Part shown: positions 11,170-24,474 of the stretch, piece by piece
Numbering within the stretch: position 1 is the stretch's first letter
How the letters are laid out: each line of letters starts with the position of its first letter
NCBI RefSeq assembly: GCF_009870125.1
Contig: NC_046681.1
Location: 25,318,001 to 25,382,000, forward strand
DNA from: Drosophila pseudoobscura
Lineage: Eukaryota > Arthropoda > Insecta > Diptera > Drosophilidae
Direction: 5' to 3'
DNA: 64,000 bases
The notes under the pieces: generated by a model
The model's database searches: none
What the model was told of the DNA's origin: nothing
The model's input: the letters and a program-made list of their open reading frames with translations, nothing else
Translations under genes and position numbers: made by a program

Positions 11170-11182
11170 AATAAAATTTATT
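11170..11182. terminator. Two-way poly(A) signal between convergent genes
   Basis: AATAAAATTTATT carries AATAAA on the plus strand (11170-11175) and AATAAA on the minus strand (11182-11177). It sits 434 bp after the stop of the plus-strand coiled-coil gene and about 620 bp after the stop of the minus-strand FAM107 gene, so it could serve both 3' ends. Confidence 0.45.
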
Positions 11183-11802
11183 AATTCCAGAAACTAAATT
11201 TGTATATAGATATATATTGTATATAGTTCTGTAATCTGTAATCAAATTTTTCTTTGCTTGTTCTGTATTTTTTTTTTTTTTGACATAAAATAGTTTTTTG
11301 TTCTATATAGATCAATATCATTCTTCCCGGGTCGGTCTCTATCTCTGTCTTACGATCTAACACGTTTTGCCCTGTTTACAGCACTATCTCGATCTCACTA
11401 GTATATAGATATAGATATAGATACATCATATACGTTCACATATAGCTACACTAGATACATATTTGTTTGTTTGCTTTGTTTTGTTTTGTTTTTTTTTTTG
11501 GAAGAATAGACTTCTTTAAGAAACGAAAGATTTATACAAATGGTTTATACACACACATCGAAATTAAGGGGGGAGAAATTAGTCCAATAAACGATAACTA
11601 AAATTAGTAGCTAGCACTAGAGTAAAATAAAGTAAAGTCAATGGCTTAGGTCTAGGTTTAAACGATACAACTAGTTTTGCATAATATCAAAATGAAAACA
11701 GTTCACAAAGTCAACACATTTAAACTTATTACGTTCCAATTTGGTTACATCTCTCTCTTTACAAATTAATTATGATGAGTCGGGGGCCAAGAGGGGCGTC
11801 TT

Positions 11803-14800
11803 CTAGTTGGGTCCATTCGCCGTGCGCAGTTTGGCGCGTACATTCAGATATTCGGGATTAACATACTGCCGATCCTCGGCCTCATCGGCATCCTGCTTCT
11901 GAGCCGCCGCCTCATGCTTCTGGGCCCGCTCCAAAATGACCCGTCCTAGCTCTCCCTTGAGGCCGGGTATGCCGCCCACCAGCTCCGCATCGGGGGAATG
12001 ATGCTCGGCGGCCGCATGGCGCTCCTTCTGCTTGTCGTAGGCACGCTGGAGTTCCGATTTCTGGTTGAGCACACTCTTGCCACTGCAAAAAAAATGTATA
12101 GAGATTAGAGAGTGCTTGAAAGGGATTCGATTCGTATGGATTTACTCACATTCTGGCATTGAATTTCAGCTCTCGATGCAGCTCCTTGCGATCGGTGTTC
12201 TCAATGCAGGGATTGATCAGCTTTTTGGGCAATATAAGGCCCTCGGAGTCGGTCTGTACGCCCGTTGGCGTAGCCGGTGGGGAGCTGCTCATCGACATCA
12301 TTGTCGTTCCGGCCTCGTTCTCTGACTCCGCCGAACTGTGCCTGAATGCGGTATCTGAGAGCGAAAAGAGTTCCAGAGATTAATATGGTGAATGGACTCG
12401 GACTGTCGTTCTATAGCCACAGCTCTGGACAGTCTCTACTATCTCTGGGCACCCAAAGTTTAATTGCCACTTGGCCTTCCATAAATCAGTTCAGCCTGCT
12501 GCAACAATGCATACCACGTCGTACCACCACAAACAGACCACAAAAAAAACACCAAACAAAAGACGTCTAAAGCGCAACGTCTTCAGCCGTTTATTAAGGT
12601 TAAATATTTCCTCTCATTCATGTCATTGTCAATTTGTTATTACAAAAAAAACAGCAGGCAAAAAAAAACCAAACACAACAGCTCGAGAGCCGACAAGGCA
12701 GAAATTTTCTGTAAAACCGTAAAAAAAGAATGAAAGTTTTCTTCGGCGAGACGAAACACAGATACCCTTGCCGTTTGTAATACTTAGGGATTACGACAAT
12801 GATAGATTATTATGGGTACACACATGTATCTATTAGAGCATAAGGTATTCCATAAGAACCTTATTTTGCAACCGTCGCTTCTTTGGAAGGTCATTTATGA
12901 CACGTCTGAATATATATATAACCTCATTTCGTATCGAAAAGAATTATTGAGGGGTTTATTATTACAAATAATTATTAAATTCCATTTCGATGACTTTTCG
13001 TGAACAGAAATAGAAAGCCTGATCCAGAATCTATTGTATAAGAGCATAGTGTATGTTTAATCCCATCTATTTTTCTATAAATTTCAGTTTTTTACCTCTA
13101 AAATACTTCCTTTTGTGCAAACCACCTGAGTGTACCCTCCGAAAGGGTATAGTACGTTATGACCCACGTGAGTAGAGGGGACGGGGCACCCCACGAACAG
13201 AAACTCGATTCAAGTCAGCGGTAAAGTTCTTTCTTTTTTGTTATTTTCTTGTTCTTGTTTTTTTTCACCGATTCTTTTCTTTTCTTCGGTTCTGTTCAGT
13301 TTTTTTGTAAATTCTTTTCTGAGCCATCACCCAAGCAAACTTCTTTTGTTCACCCATCATATTAACCCACATTTGGGGCGGCAGTGCGAACTAGTTAGTC
13401 GCTGACGCTGTCGCAGTCGCAGTGGCAGTCACAGTGGCAGTCACAGTGGCAGTGGCAACAGTCTATGGCCCAATGCCCAAAGCCCAAAACCTAAACTAGA
13501 TTAATAGGCGATGATAAGGGACAAAGACAGAGAGGCAAGGCGCATAAAAAGGCAGACACGAGAAGCCGTCGAAAGGGCAATGACATTGCTGAAAGCGCTT
13601 CGGGGGCGAAAGATGAACCAATATGCTGCAGATTGTAAGGGAACTCCAGCTCCAACTCCGTCAGAGCTGTGCCAAAACCAAGCTGTTGCAAGTGGAGTAG
13701 ATCACGCGGCATTGTGCCAGAAATTTAAATCTAACACATATAAATTAAAGGAGATACAAAATCAGAGATTAAAGAGATTTTGGATTGTGAATGTCTGAAA
13801 GCAGACACTTCATTATTTAATTTTGTATCTTTTGGCTTTCGATGTACATAATGGATAAGGGCCGAAAGAATTCCTCCATTTACTTGATTTTTATATGGAA
13901 TAAATTAAGAACTCAAATGAACAAATGTCTTCATATCATCGTAACCAATCAAGAAACATTTCGTTTCATGTTTTGTGTACCACTTAATTTCCTCCAATAT
14001 CAAAAGAACCTTCTGTAATGACTCAATTCATGGAACAACAATAAACTGAACAAATTCTGTATATCTCAAGCGTTTCCCTCCTCCAATCAAAAGACATTTC
14101 AATTGTTAAACTAGTTCACACGAATCGGGTATCGGGCATCGCCAAGATCACCAAGAGGGGGTTAACCAAAGGGTAAATTGCGATCTCCACATCTCCATCA
14201 CCATCACCATCATCATCCCAACTCAAAGTTCACATTCGACAATCAATCAATCAAATTTCATCAGAGTCATTTCAGGCAATTCCAACAAATTATGGTTCAT
14301 TCATTCGTTCATCATTCCGCATTGTTTTCAGCATTTGAACAACGAAATCTCTTGTTTGGCGGCTGGTTAATGACCCTGAAAACCCGAACCTTTAACCTTT
14401 AACATATGTCGCGAGACCCTAATGACGAAATGTGCACTATGCTAATTATTGAATGTCCCATTCAAGCGATACATATGTGACCCAATCGGAAATCGTATGC
14501 AAATCCATATTGATTGATTTTTCTTATTTTTTTCAAATCGAAATTTGCATTCGCCGGCGACTCTCTGCATTATGGATTTGCATTTACAGCGCTGGCTGTC
14601 TGGGCCCTTCACTGTCTAAGGATTGACCCAATGGAGTGCTTAGTTTCCGCAGAAAAAAGACAGAGATTGTGGCTGAAGATTGGTATACCCTTGGAAAATG
14701 GCCAAAAGATATTTGAATTTGATTATATTTTACATTTATAGCCTATAAAATCTTTGTCTCTTGAGTTTTATTCCGAGATCTTTATAAACAGAAAGGTTAC

Positions 14801-16774
14801 CCCACTATAAGTGGAGTTTAAACTAAATCCGTAAAGGTTGTCCTTTATCATAAAACTCTATTCTCTTAGGTTCAATGTAAGATGGATGTAAGGACATTAT
14901 ATCACTACAAAAATAATATTAAATCAATTGTTTGTAGTTAGTACTTAGTAAATGTATCTAGTGCAATACGAACCAATAAAAAAACAAACACTTGTCTTAG
15001 AAAGAGGATTTCTAGATCTAATGCTGATCCATGGAGGATCTATAACAATTTTCCACTTAAACTTAGCAAGCAAAAAAAACAATCTCAACAAAAGTGAAGC
15101 GGAAACGCGTACACATAGGGCTATATCCGCCAAACTACTGATCTCTGAAAACTCTGCCAGTGCCTAGAATGCCCCAATGGGAGTGTATTTTTCTATCACT
15201 TGCGGGCAGTTCGCCAGGGGGGTCTCTGTCTGGGGCTGGCTTTACTTCACTTATGGTGTCCATCGTCGCCCCAACAAGTTTTCACTTGCGCAATCGAGTG
15301 GTTCGACTGGCTGTTTAGTTTAGCCAACAAACATGGGCCCCCCATCCACAGGCATCCCCATCTCCAGAGCCCAGGCCGTGTTAGAAAATTGTGCGCGACT
15401 TGCTTCCATGTGGGTTAATGAGGTGGGGTGGAGGTGCCCATGTGCACTCGCTGTTGGTGTATTTCCTCGTCTGGGTCCGAGTTTGGCTATGAAATTAACG
15501 CAAATGAAATAAACGAAAGAGGCGCTCTATAAGGGACCCGAACCCAGCCCTACGAAAGCCCACACTCCACTACACTCCACTCATGCTAATTATATGCAAT
15601 TTGTTTTCACCGAGTGACCCCCAGACTATGGCGCATACAATAAATCAAGCCAACACTAGAGACGACTGCATTGTGTGTACAATTTATGATAGGCAAAAAG
15701 AGGCTCTGAAATATGATCAAGTGCCCTGCCCAGTACTGGGTAAATGAAAGTTTTCTACTACAGAATCGAGTGGAAACTCCATTCGCATAACCGGGTTAAG
15801 GGCTCAACAAGGCATGACAGTCGTACAGTTAAAAACTTAAACGTGAACCATTGTCGTGAGAGGTTAACTAGCGCCCAACCACATGATATTCATCAGAGGG
15901 CATTGGGGCAACTTTTCTTTGGGTCTGTGTGTCGCCAAAAGACACGGGGTGGAGGGGTTTCACTTTCCATTGTACACTTTATGCATGTGTCTCTGTCAAG
16001 AAATATAATGTGTCTTTGTTTAGAACTCAATCGAAAACAGTTAAGGGACAGTGGCAGACGAATGCGGGATGCGGGCAGGGTACAGGGTGTACCAAGTATG
16101 TAGATGTCAATGAAGATTGATAGATGGACACGTCGTGCACACGCCGTGTATGTTGCTTTTGCTATTCTCGGGCATTCTTTTTGGCCCTTTTCGCTTGTGG
16201 ATGTCGAGCATCTGTGTTCCGAGTCATGTGCAAGCGAGGAGAGCAGTTGATAGCAAGGATGTGACTCCCACTGCATTCAGCCGACTCTTGTTTTTGGCTG
16301 TTACATAAGTACATACATTTTAAAGAATTAGATACAACCCTGTACCGACTGAAACTATTCCACATTTATCAACGAAACTTTGCAGTCAAACTCCGCATCC
16401 CAAAACCCATCATCGTCAAACAAACAGACAAATCCCAGAAACTTTAAAGCAGTTCAACATTATCAACCGTACGTGTGTCCATTTGTCGTTCACATAAGCC
16501 ACACATTTTCCACACTTTCCATCTAAATTTGGCCGCACTTCAGGCACTTAATCATCTCACACCTTACAATGCCATAAAAGAATGCCAGATTTCACTCTTT
16601 TCCGACGCTTTTTGTGTTTGCTGATTCGAAGACAACTTACGAATTGTTTGAATAGAGCCATAAATTAATGCATGAATGTGTGAATGTGTGAAGGGAATTC
16701 TGATTCGACTCACTTTCAAAGACCGACATGCGGCTCATAATGCTCGTGGAGATATTCGGTGTTGGTCGCTGCAT
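11803..16774 (-). CDS. CG9328: FAM107 family protein, 181 aa, three coding exons
   Basis: Coding exons are 16774-16714, 12354-12150 and 12082-11803, with GT/AG borders and matching phases. The start MQRPTPNISTSIMSRMSVFE joins TAFRHSSAESENEAG. FAM107 hallmarks follow in order: LILPKKLINPC, KELHRELKFNARIGKSVLNQ, KSELQRAYDKQ, ELGRVILERAQKHE and NPEYLNVRAKLR. These match the vertebrate FAM107A/B pattern of PKKLLNP, ELHRELL, KPELQRVLE and PEFIKVRENLRR. Family members are linked to actin and the cytoskeleton. The 4.36-kb intron between the first two coding exons holds an INE-1-like copy. A candidate alternative first exon lies at 24433-24474. The symbol is provisional, from memory and synteny; the family call is firm. 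Confidence 0.9.
12730..13152 (-). mobile_element. INE-1/DINE-1-like repeat, about 420 bp, in the FAM107 intron
   Basis: Read on the minus strand it starts at the hairpin TATACCCTTTCGGAGGGTAC (13152-13133) and ends with GGGTATC...CGCCGAAG near 12735. That is the same architecture as the plus-strand copies. The interior is AT-rich, and its open frames look like noise. Confidence 0.5.
13160..16713. other. FAM107 intron, nothing coding
   Basis: Holds a short degenerate tandem of GGCAGTCACAGT (about 13420-13460), a CATCAC/CATCATC run at 14190-14215, and a TATACCCTTGG start-like fragment at 14683. Open frames such as 13511-13798 (Arg/Lys-rich) have no start context or splice support. Confidence 0.4.
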
Positions 16775-17883
16775 CTTTGGTTGTGTTGAGTTTCGATTTT
16801 TTACTTCGATTTGTGTTAGAGATTTTTCACTTAAAGATTTACTCGACACTGAGTTGACACTATAGAAACATTTTCCGATTTTCAAACTGCAGAATCGATG
16901 GTTGCTATGTTTTCTTGAATGCCTGCCGTTGCTGCTCTTTTGTGTCTCACATCTTATTAACACAGTTCTTTGCACACATCACACATCAGGGCGCCTTTGG
17001 CTTTGCCTTTCGCTTTCGACCTGTGTTCTTATCAACGCAACAAACGGCTAAAAACTGTGAGCAGAGCAGCGAAATGCTTGTAACCGGACCCCTGCAATCG
17101 ATTGCTGTGTTGCCTCTGCCACTGCCACACTATGTCGCTGTGGCTGCTGCCGCTGCTGCCGCTGCTGTAGCTGCTGCAACTTTGTGCAGAGTGCAACGCC
17201 AACACGTAACGCGTTTGGCTTTTTTGCTATTTTAGGCTTCCTCATTTGCAGCCACTATGTATCCCCATCCCAAACAAGGGGTTGCTTTGGGGACTACTGG
17301 ACTTGCATAAGCCAAACAGCTGACCCAGATATGTATACGACGCATACGTATACGAATACGTATACGTAATGGCAACCAAAATGGATTAGAAAATCCTTCT
17401 TCTGAAAGTGAAAGCTCTCTTTTGTTCTCTCTGCCATCAACAGAAGCCACAGAATATCGTGTGGCAGATATAACAATACCCACACATATGTATATGGCAC
17501 TTTGGGCCTTGACCTGACCCCCGCACGCGCTGCTGCATATGCTTCTGCACGGCAGAAGGACACCTACAGCCCCCACCCACCCACACACACACAGCATCCG
17601 TCGCATCCATCTCGCTTCCTCTCGCTCCCTCTCTGTGTGCCGTTTGAGCTTTTCCGGAATCTGTAGGGGCGGCACCTGCTCTTTGTGTGAGCATCCTACC
17701 TCCCTCTAAAGAGCGCCACACTGCTGGCTGCTGTTTCCTGCCTCCTGTTCGCCTGGTGCTAATTGGCTCCATGGAGAAAATGGCCGCTCCACACACAAAA
17801 ACACCAACAAAAACGCGGAAAACGCCGAGAGACCAGCACCTCGACTCCCCCCAGGAGGCTGGGCGTGGACTTCCTTACTCAAG
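16775..17883. other. Upstream region of FAM107
   Basis: Minus-strand leader sequence of FAM107 probably extends to about 16.85 kb, where an ACTCAGTG initiator-like element lies on that strand. Beyond it are CTGCTG-type repeats (17140-17180) and a self-complementary ATACG/CGTAT block (17331-17368). No gene is supported. Confidence 0.35.
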
Positions 17884-18048
17884 ATGCCAGCCAAGACGTG
17901 GAGCAACTACTTGAAGGAGCAGTCTATCCTGCAGGAGAAAAACATACTCCAAAAGAGGTGGCGGGGGGAGTGGTCGGTAGCTGGGTTGGAGTGCCGCCAC
18001 CCAGTTCGAAGGGGCGGGCTTTTGGAGCCCGCCATTCAACAACTCTAA
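17884..18048 (+). other. Candidate 54-aa ORF or 5' exon
   Basis: ATG at 17884 follows a good acceptor-like CTTCCTTACTCAAG. The first 25 codons look like a real helical protein start (MPAKTWSNYLKEQSILQEKN), while the rest (WRGEWSVAGLECRHP) looks less so. No strong donor is seen where the character changes, only AGGTGGCG. It might be a short coding exon spliced onward on the plus strand, or chance. I do not recognise it. Confidence 0.22.
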
Positions 18049-18599
18049 CTCAAATACTCCGCCTCAAATGAACCGGCGAGCAGCAAGCGGCAGCAGGCAG
18101 CCTGCATGCCGCACGGCACCAGGAGCAACAGGAGTCGTCGCTGCCTTCAAACGGGAGCAATGACGTCAGCAATAAGGACCTGCCTGCCGTCCGGCTGGCA
18201 GGAGAGCGCACGCCGTACGCTGAAAGAGAGACAGACAGATAGAGAGCGGGAGAGAGATTAAGCACCAAAGCAAAGAAGCTTTAAACGAAAGCTCTCCTAC
18301 CTTTGGCGCTCTCGCTCTCGTTGCCTCTCCCTCTCTCTCTCTCTGTCTGATAAACCCTCTGACGTCATAACCGAACATCGACCCTTGGATCTCTCTCTTT
18401 CACTCTCTCTCGCTCTTAGCTGTCTCTCTGGCATTTTGTGCGAAAAACATCAATAAATAGATTTCCCTGATTTTTCAACAGGATAGCAGAAATGGTAGAC
18501 AAAAACCCAAACGGAACCAACAATCGCAAAAATGTCTCCGACCCCCGCACACACACACCCTAAGGCCCTTACCCTACATCATGCATAAACATTGCCCCC

Positions 18600-19420
18600 C
18601 CTCAAGAGTCAGACGACGACAACGATGCTCTTGTGGTCGTTGGGGGCTCGTCAGGTGTCGTCTTTTTGTCGAGGGGGCGTCGGAATGGAGGTTTACTTTG
18701 GGGCAACATAATCATCAGCTGTTCCACCAAGGGGATTGCCAGGGGGATGTAGAATACTTGGGGTTAAGGGATGTGCTGGGATCCAGAGGGGAGCGAACTC
18801 CCTAAAGTTAGGGTTTGGGGATACAGGAATATGGAGGGTCCGCTTTGGTTTGAGGCGAGACTCCTCTGGGGGTTAGGAGGTTGAGTGTTTTACTTAGAAC
18901 TAGGTGTTCTGATAGCGTAGAGAGAGGCTCTTTTCAGGGCTGAGGGGTGTTGTTGTATTACAAAATGTCCCGACTTAGCGTATGACACTAGGGGTCCTAC
19001 GCTCGTACAGGTCTTGGGCGGCCTGACAGGATTTCAATCAGTAATTTGGGTCTGGTTACACTAGAAAGCCTTCTGCTAAGGGTTGATACACAAGAGAACA
19101 GCGTAAAATAGCATGATCGAGCATCTGAAAAACAAATACATGTCGTGTGCATGACGCATAAGTGAAAGCTATTATTGCTATTAGATCTTGAGGGTCCCCA
19201 GGTCTGAGGGTCTTCGCAGTGTTAAGGATGGATGTCTTACGGACACTCTCGTTAAATTAAGGAGCTCACTACTCTACTAAGGGTTATAGTCTGTGGGAAC
19301 TCCAATAAAGCTAATGGGCTTATGCCCTACTATGGGGTTGTATAGACCAAGAGCGACTGCCTGTGGGTTAGGGGGTTGCCTTGGCCGACTACTCTCAGGG
19401 TAGGGCTTTGAATTTTGCAT
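18600..19420. other. G-rich island of unknown nature
   Basis: Unlike the flanks, this stretch has almost no A/T runs, a strong G-over-C skew on the plus strand, and many scattered TTAGGG/TAGGG/AAGGG words (GTTAGGGTTTGGGG at 18807, GGGTTAGGGGGTTG at 19365, CAGGGTAGGG at 19398). No long open frame, rRNA or tRNA pattern is recognised. It could be an old repeat, a non-coding RNA locus or a G-quadruplex-prone tract. Confidence 0.35.
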
Positions 19421-20568
19421 AGTTTCATTTCGTCTAGCCACAAAAACACAAACGAAATGGGGGGTTGGCTTTTGCTAAGTACGCATATCATCTGGTTGCT
19501 TGGCAAATATTCGTAGAGTGTGTGTCTAGACCAAATATTTACGCCGCCAGAACGGAAAACAGATCAATAAATAAACCAACAATTGAAAGTGCCTGCTGTC
19601 TCAGCGGAAAGCTACAAGAATTTTGTGTGCTTTTGTAATTATTCCTCTTTTTGTTTTCCCTTTTGATTGCTCTACGAGGAAAGTATTCTGAATACTGAAA
19701 ATTGAAGCCACATAATCAATCATAGTTTTACAAAATTTCAATAAAAACCGATAAGAATTCTTGTTTGAAACTTTAGTTTTCTTTTGTTTAAAACTTGGTT
19801 TTGTGATCCAACTTTTGTGGGGAAACTTTGTGTGGCTTTGGTCAAAGTTTAACTTTCAATCAAACTTTGGTTTTAATCTTTTAGGTCATTGTTTTTTTGC
19901 TTTATTGAAGCACCTGCAAAAGTGGTGCACTCGATAAAGGATGACCATCTTCAATCAACCAGCTACCTTTGAAGGGGGAAGCAGGGTCCAATACATTCAT
20001 ATGTACATAGAAACACCATCCAGTTTTTATATCCCGCTCACTACGCCAGATGGCGCCACTAGGCGACGAAGAGAGAGAGAGACAGAGGGGGATTGCGAGT
20101 GCGTGGCAATGGAGTTAGTTAGCTATGACCGATTTTCCATAAATACATAATTTATTTATACCTAATTTAAGCCAATTACACTTGCTAAGTATAAGTTTCT
20201 TCTACAAATATGTACGTTCAACATTCTCTAATTGCTTTCCCCGAACCGTTCGCACTTATGTCATGGATCCTAAGTAATTGTGGATTGTCTAATCATCTCT
20301 CCTCCAGCCATTGCCCTCCTCAAATGTTTCCCTTGAAGGTTCTTTGAGGGCCTTCGACTCGTTGTAGGCGCGTGTTAGTCATAGAAATTTTATATTTACT
20401 ATTTATTTGTGTTTGCCCCATTCGACTGGTGTTTGTCTGTCGCCCCCAAGAACAAAAGGGAGGCCGCCGCTGCCACACGCAATCCAAAGTATTTCCTATA
20501 ATCTACCTACCTTTTCCTCTCCATTTCCCGCTTGTATGTAGGTTTTCCCTAGGAATTCCTACATTTGT

Positions 20569-20836
20569 TATACCCTTGTCGTGATACAATGATTTTGCGA
20601 AATGTTTTGCAAAAAATAAAAAGAAATATCTACATGAAAGTTTCCAAAAACCATTCAAAATTATTGGAGCCCTGATGTGATCACTATATCATGTCAGAAA
20701 CGACTGAAAAGGATCTGCGTTCTAAAGATAACTCCATAGAGCTGTCATATAGTATTTTTTTTACTTCAAAGTTTATACAAATCAGTTTCCTGTATCATAT
20801 AATAGATCTTTCAGGGTATCCACCTTCGGCCTATGA
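20569..20836 (+). mobile_element. INE-1/DINE-1-like repeat
   Basis: Starts TATACCCTTGTCGTGATAC and ends CAGGGTATCCACCTTCGGCC; the interior is AT-rich and diverged. Ends match the family seen at 4704, 7228 and 52345. Confidence 0.5.
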
Positions 20837-21414
20837 AACTATTCTTTCTTCTCTTTTCAATTTTAATGGCGTGCCAGAATTTATTGGCCCCGTTTAGTCG
20901 TTGTGAGCCCTCCGCTCATTATATTCTGTGGCAGCGAAACCTGGTTGAGTGACTCATGAAATTAGCTAATCTGTCCCTCCCCTCCTGTCAGTGCCCGTGC
21001 AACACACCACCCACTCCCTGCCCTCTGGTGATGGTGGTGCCCCTGTTTGTGGTCAATCACCCAGCGGGAGATGCAACCACAGGAAGTCGGGAGTCGCGAG
21101 TCGGGAGAGTCGCCAGCAAAAAGCATTCGGCAATGTAAGTCATTCGGTGCTGCAAAGTGGCTTACCGGCTTTCACTCTTTCACTCCAGAGCCCCATCCCC
21201 AGTCCCCAGTCCCCAGTCCCATCAGCTACTTCCCTCTGTGGCCCCCCTGCCCCCCTGTCATTTCAGCCCCTCATTCAGTCATTCATTCATTCAGAGCCAC
21301 TAATTTTCCGCGTCGACATCGTTTGTCGTCTTGTACGCGCTTTTAATAACAATTTTCAGTTTAATTTGTGTGCGTGGTTTTTTTATTTTTATTTTTTAAG
21401 TATTCGTGAAATTT

Positions 21415-21475
21415 TGATACCCTTACAGAGGGTAGTTCCTGTTTTTATAGAGGTTTTGTAATGCACAGAAGGAAG
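21415..21475 (+). mobile_element. INE-1/DINE-1-like 5' end
   Basis: GATACCCTTACAGAGGGTAG, then GGTTTTGTAATGCACAGAAGG, is the usual start hairpin plus the TTTGTAACGCA-type block. I cannot place the 3' end. Confidence 0.45.
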
Positions 21476-24432
21476 GGTAAGAGATCTTATGAGTGAACAG
21501 ATTTTCTATGAGGCTTATATTTTCTTTTTCCAGATATTTAAAAAGAATTATCTAAAATTATATAAATATATAGATATAAAATGTTATTCAAATGGGAAAA
21601 ATTCACATATTTACGCAGGAAAACTGTTATTAAAAATTGGATATTTTAAAAGACATCTTCATATTTAATACGAAATCCCATGACATTTTATTGCCTCATC
21701 TCTTAACCCAGTAATCGTCTCTGTGTTTTCCAATATCTCATATCTTGGAAATCATATTTGGAAACATGTTTTTCGCATTTTAATGCATGCTCCTCCCTCC
21801 CCCGAAAAACCTGAAAGAGTATATAATAAGCGTCTTATATAACCCGTACTAAGTCTTAATGCATTTCAGTATATTTTTCTTTGGTTAGGCCCCGGTCTTG
21901 ACAAGTGCCAGTGGAGACCAGTGAAGACCAGTGGACAGAAATCCGACGAAACAAAAACCGGACAGAGGATTACAAAGTCCAAAAACCGAAAAAACAGTTC
22001 AAATTGCGCAATGGGAAAGCCATTCGACATGGGGAACGGCGGCCCCTAATGGAGTACTGGGAATAAACGGGGAGAAACTAAAACTAACTCAAAACTGACC
22101 TTTCCACGAAGAGCCAGAGGCATGCAACACACTGGCTATGGCCCCAAGAGCGATTCCAAGAAAACAAAAACGCCACACAGAAAACATTTATTTCTAAAAT
22201 GGAATATTTTTCGCTGCCTGCCTGCCGCGGCCGATCTGTTTATAAAACAAAAAAATACAGAAAACCGAGAGTCAGCAAGCGGCACATGTGGCATTCCACA
22301 TTCGATTCGACATAAACATAAACAATTCTGGCAACGAGAATATTTTTGTGAACAATAAACAGAAAATTTGTAGGTTTATAGTTCCAAAAGAGGGGCAAAT
22401 GGGTTTGGGTTTGGGGGTAGGGAGAAGTCCATTAAGAGAATTTCGTAATCGAAATCCCGCATCGAGCTAATCAAGCCCGAAACACACACAAAAATGCTGA
22501 TGCGGGTGCAAAACGCTTATCAACGAGAACCCCAACAACAATCAGAATAATACTCCCCCTGCCACAGCAATAAGTTTTAATAAAATTTTATTTTATGATT
22601 GCTCTTTTCATACTTGAACTTTATGAAAAGCATTTGGCTTTGAGTCTAGTAAAATTATCTCTAAGCAGATTATATTTTAGGCAAATATTTGGCCATGAAT
22701 GAGCATAACGCATGCCCCACCCAGACGTCAGTGTCAGATAAAAAGATTTTTTTTCGGTGGTTTATCTGTTGTATTTGAAAATCATAAAAAAAGAGCGAGC
22801 GAAACTATAAGCAAACTCTTGGCTCTTTTTCCACAAAATGTCTAAAGTTTTGAATGAGTTTTGTAAATATCATAAAATTTTATGCTATTCTCATTGAAAC
22901 AAATTTTGGGTGATTTATTCTGTGTGTGTTTTTTGTTTGTTATGAGGCTAATGGAGCACATCAAAATTGCTAGTTTATGAAGGCCATATAATGGGATTCT
23001 CAATGATTTAACAGTGTTCAGAACGCACTGCAATGAGTTTGAGAAAATACTTGGAGCCCCGACTCAGAAGATGTTCTTCTATGTACATTTTTTGTAATTT
23101 CTAAAAGATAATGGATGGATCTTCTTAGAACATTTGAATAGTACACTTTTTGGATATATGGACAGATGCCCATGGCCTTCAATTTTCTTTTTTAGATCGG
23201 GAATATTTAAATTTTTTACGAAATACATTATATCTTTCAGACATATAATAGAGAGATTATAGTTTTTAATGTTCTTCTTATGTGAAAATTCTTAAAGTTG
23301 TATTTCAAAACATTCTAGATCTTAGAACGTATATTACTGTAGATAAATATAATCTAACAAAAATTTCATCACGAATCGAAAAGAAATCTTTGAGTAAGCT
23401 TCTTTAAATAGCCAATACATCATGCCAACGGATTTTATTCTTAAATATTTCAGGCACGAATTTATAAGAAATTTGAGGAATATTGCATGCACGTCAAATT
23501 TTGCAAATCATTAAATTTTAATGGGTTCTCCTGCCATTTATGGAAGGGTTACACTATTTGTTGTTGCCTTTCGATCTTTGGGATTAAAGAAGACCGTTTT
23601 TTCACATATCTATAGATATCAATCTTTGCTGGTCTCAGATTTATGACTAATCAAATCCACTCAATTTCATCAGAAAACACAAAGAATACCTTTGTTTATA
23701 AAACTCATAAAAGATAGCTTTCATTGCATGACATCATTCATTAAGAATTCAATCATAAATCAGCTGCCAAAAATATTTCATTTCACTCTTAAAGTGTTCC
23801 GTCGCTAATTAGATCTTTATAAAGATTAAATCCTCAAAGAATTCCATCAAAAATCACAGCTCTATAGATCTAGTTTTATTCTTTATTCAGTCATAAAACT
23901 TAAGCAATTTAATGAAGAATTCAACCATGAATAGAAACTGAATTTATGGCTTAATTGGAGGCTCGTTAAATTTGAATGCCTCTGCTGTCGTTTATCGAAA
24001 CGGTTGGGGGGGAGAGCCTCATAAAAATGATTAGTTAATATTCATTCAACATAAGGCAAGAGCTATGCCGCCTCCCCGAAGAGCCCATTTGAAATATTTC
24101 ACACAAGAAATGGCTTAAACCATAATGCGTATAAATGAGCATTACAACAAAACGCGGCGGCCTTGACGAGCCGAAAACAACCAACAAACATCAAATTAGC
24201 CAATCAAACAAACAAAAAACAAAAAAACGTGCAACAGTCGACGAGGAATAACCAGAAAACACACATTTCACGCGCTCGCAGACAATAATCATTTGAAAAC
24301 GGCAAAATACAGCATTTATATAACTCGAAGAAATTGCAGCACTTAACAAATAAAATTACACACACACACACAGATTGCAACCGACAAAAAAAAACACAAT
24401 TAAATGAGCCACAAAAGACACAAAAACAATAC

Positions 24433-24474
24433 CTGTCTTTCACTCTTCTTTCGGCGGGCAAAAATAAACTCCAT
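24433..24474 (-). other. Candidate alternative first exon (FAM107 upstream)
   Basis: On the minus strand ATG at 24474 opens 14 codons (MEFIFARRKKSERQ), followed directly by a GTATTG donor-like site. It is phase 0, whereas the FAM107 second exon needs one leftover base, so the direct join shifts frame and stops quickly. It would then serve only as a leader/uORF, or join an exon I have not found. Confidence 0.2.

Noticed and set aside
13511-13798. 95-codon plus-strand frame in the FAM107 intron
   Set aside because: Arg/Lys-rich text arising from a purine-rich patch, with no splice sites, start context or recognisable domain.
17232-17796. 147- and 119-codon minus-strand frames
   Set aside because: Overlapping frames over CACACA and ATACG repeats, with no start or splice support.
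24204-24461. 85-codon minus-strand Cys/Phe-rich frame
   Set aside because: Its start is in a different frame from the better-supported MEFIF exon candidate, and composition reflects AT-rich DNA.
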